Part shown: positions 62,753 to 64,000 of the stretch, one piece after another
How positions within the stretch are numbered: the first letter of the stretch is position 1
Layout of the letters: each line of letters begins with the position of its first letter
DNA from: Sipunculus nudus
Lineage: Eukaryota > Annelida > Sipuncula > Golfingiida > Sipunculidae
DNA length: 64,000 nucleotides
Reading direction: 5' to 3'
Assembly (NCBI GenBank): GCA_026874595.1
Contig: CM049315.1
Location: forward strand, 2,300,501 to 2,364,500
The notes under the pieces: generated by a model
Database searches by the model: none
Told to the model about the DNA's origin: nothing
What the model saw: only the letters and a program-made list of their open reading frames with translations
Translations under genes and position numbers: made by a program

Positions 62753-62934
62753 TAACTACCATTATATTTACAAGAACTACATCGGGTGACGACAGGAAAA
62801 GAAATAGGTTGCTTTTAGCTTTAAAAAAAAGACAGTAGAATTAAAGAAGTATTTTTAAGGCATTAAAATCTACCATAAGTAATGTGTATTGTAGCTTGCG
62901 TGTTGTAGGCCTATGTGCTCATTTTTCCTTCCTT

Positions 62935-64000
62935 TTAGCTCACCTGACCGTTAGTCATCTGAGCTATAGCGATCACTCTTTGTCCGTCGTCCGTCCGGCC
63001 GTCCATTAACAGGGCACAAATCGTAACCGCTGGACCTAGTCTCTCCAACAGACGCCAGGTGCCGCTACCGCTCTTGCACCAGTAGGTCTGTTATTGGACG
63101 CCATTTTTCTTAGGAACGGAAGTGTTGTTTGGCATGCGCAAGGAATACCCCTACTATACCACCCTTGCAATAGACAAGCAAAAGTGGATTATTTTTGCCA
63201 CACAACCAAACAATATTGTGTACTTGTCTTTATTGGGGTCTGCCGGGTTTGTGCAAGGGCGACATCCATTCTGGTTTCACCTCCAGATGCCAGGGGGGTT
63301 TCCTTGCGCATGCCCAACGGCACTTCCGTTTTTCAAGATTCTTGAAAAAAATGGCTTCCAATAACAGACGTACTGGTGCAAGAGCGGTAGCGGCACCTGG
63401 CGTCCGTTGGAGAGACTACCGCTGGACCTGGAATCTTCTTACTTTACATCCAAAGAGGTCCATGAAAAATCTCCTTGGAAACCTGGAATTAGGTCTCTGT
63501 TACCCATATCCTTCGAGCTATGGGGTCCCAAAGTACCCCCCAGAATAGTAAAAAATTTCATACAAAAACTTCAATATCTCATTACTACATCACTGATGGT
63601 CATGATTTTTGGCATACATATTGATCATGAGTTGTTCGATCAGTTCCTGCAGACTGGTGGCGCCACCTGTATTTTTCGATTTTTTCCGCATTTTTTTTTC
63701 TGTATTTTTGAGACCTTTAAAAATGTGGACATCTGTTAACAGGGCACAAATCGTAAAGACTGGACCTAGAATCTTCATTCTTGACATTCTGAGAAACCTA
63801 TGAAAAGTCTTCTTGGAAACTTGGAATTAGGTCTCTGTTACCCAGATTCTTTAAGCTATGGGGCCTAAAAGTACCCCCCAGAATAATGAAAATTTGATAC
63901 AAAAACTCAAATATCTGAACAACTAATGCATTGATCACCATGATTCTTTGCATGGATATTGATCATGGAGTGTTTCATCGGTTTCTGCTGGTGGCGCCAC
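62935..64000 (+). mobile_element. dispersed repeat with ~340-bp tandem cores, plus orientation, cut by window end
   Basis: Starts TTTTAGCTCACCTGACC...TCATCTGAGCTATAGCGATC, the same terminal hairpin as the minus-strand copy at 21650, then GTCCGTCGTCCGTCC and core units. GGGCACAAATCGTAA occurs at 63012 and 63743, and GGTGGCGCCACC at 63657 and 63991 (334 apart). The first spacing is 731 bp; subtracting the nested 382-bp MITE and its 10-bp duplication leaves 339 bp, the same core period as in the other copy. Non-coding. The open frames at 63094-63803 are incidental. Confidence 0.8.
63037..63418. mobile_element. nested MULE-like MITE with long TIRs
   Basis: Ends TAGTCTCTCCAAC and GTTGGAGAGACTA open terminal inverted repeats that match over roughly 65 bp with about three mismatches (for example CCAGGTGCCGCTACCGCTC on both sides). 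More inverted pairs lie inside (GGCATGCGCAAGGAA against TTCCTTGCGCATGCC). The flanks repeat CCGCTGGACC on both sides (10 bp; 12 bp if the outer T/A pair is counted as target). Long TIRs with a 9-12-bp duplication suggest the Mutator-like superfamily. No transposase frame. Confidence 0.85.

Noticed and set aside
62444-62762. Poly-leucine and poly-valine frames
   Set aside because: Artefacts of a trinucleotide microsatellite.
63094-63803. Several 60-117-codon plus-strand frames
   Set aside because: They span the nested MITE and the dispersed repeat and ignore element boundaries.

Overview
This is an AT-rich, repeat-dense animal genomic window with no operons and no prokaryotic features. Spliced genes, a BTB-kelch protein, a large-exon protocadherin, CR1-type and Penelope-like retroelements, and an AGCTCA/TGAGCT-ended dispersed repeat with tandem cores all suggest a marine lophotrochozoan, most likely a mollusc and perhaps a bivalve. 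The species is inferred, not shown.

Only two genes are secure, both on the minus strand. (1) A 565-aa BTB-BACK-kelch protein lies in one coding exon at 22557-24254. It has a probable noncoding first exon ending at 25067, an out-of-frame overlapping uORF and a poly(A) signal 60 nt after the stop. (2) A protocadherin is split over two exons. The first (46938-49184) encodes the signal peptide, six cadherin repeats and the transmembrane segment. The second (35309-36031) encodes a 240-aa cytoplasmic tail. A clean GTAAGT donor and TTACAG acceptor, both phase 0, join them across a 10.9-kb intron to give about 989 aa. That intron holds a decayed CR1 LINE in the same orientation, a 56-bp minisatellite and an 80-bp satellite whose 36-bp-deleted 44-bp derivative has been amplified beside it.

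The rest is mostly mobile and repetitive DNA. From left to right: (TA)n tracts with adjacent fold-back hairpins (2.8-3.2 kb, 5.7-5.9 kb); a pogo/Tigger-like MITE (9929-10563); a GGATCC-ended G-tract MITE; a CRE/TATA promoter-like cluster (11.7 kb); a 7.4-kb array of about 111 copies of a 67-bp satellite; a dispersed repeat with ~340-bp cores (20.8-21.65 kb); the kelch gene; a Penelope-like GIY-YIG relic (27.1-27.9 kb); a second decayed LINE (32.5-34.7 kb) interrupted by a hairpin/(TA)n insertion; the protocadherin locus (35.3-49.2 kb); a largely featureless stretch with one candidate promoter/first exon (55.5-55.9 kb); a 25-bp minisatellite (59.9 kb); a TAC/TAT-rich microsatellite (62.5 kb); and an inverted second copy of the dispersed repeat with a MULE-like MITE nested in it (63.0-63.4 kb).

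The least ordinary signals are the 67-bp satellite, whose units nearly all carry an AP-1-like TGACTCA and an AGGTCA half-site and show layered block duplications; the fold-back/(TA)n association seen three times; the two-tier 80/44-bp satellite; and the nested MITE whose empty site can be read from sister repeat units in the same window. No tRNA, rRNA or CRISPR features were found.
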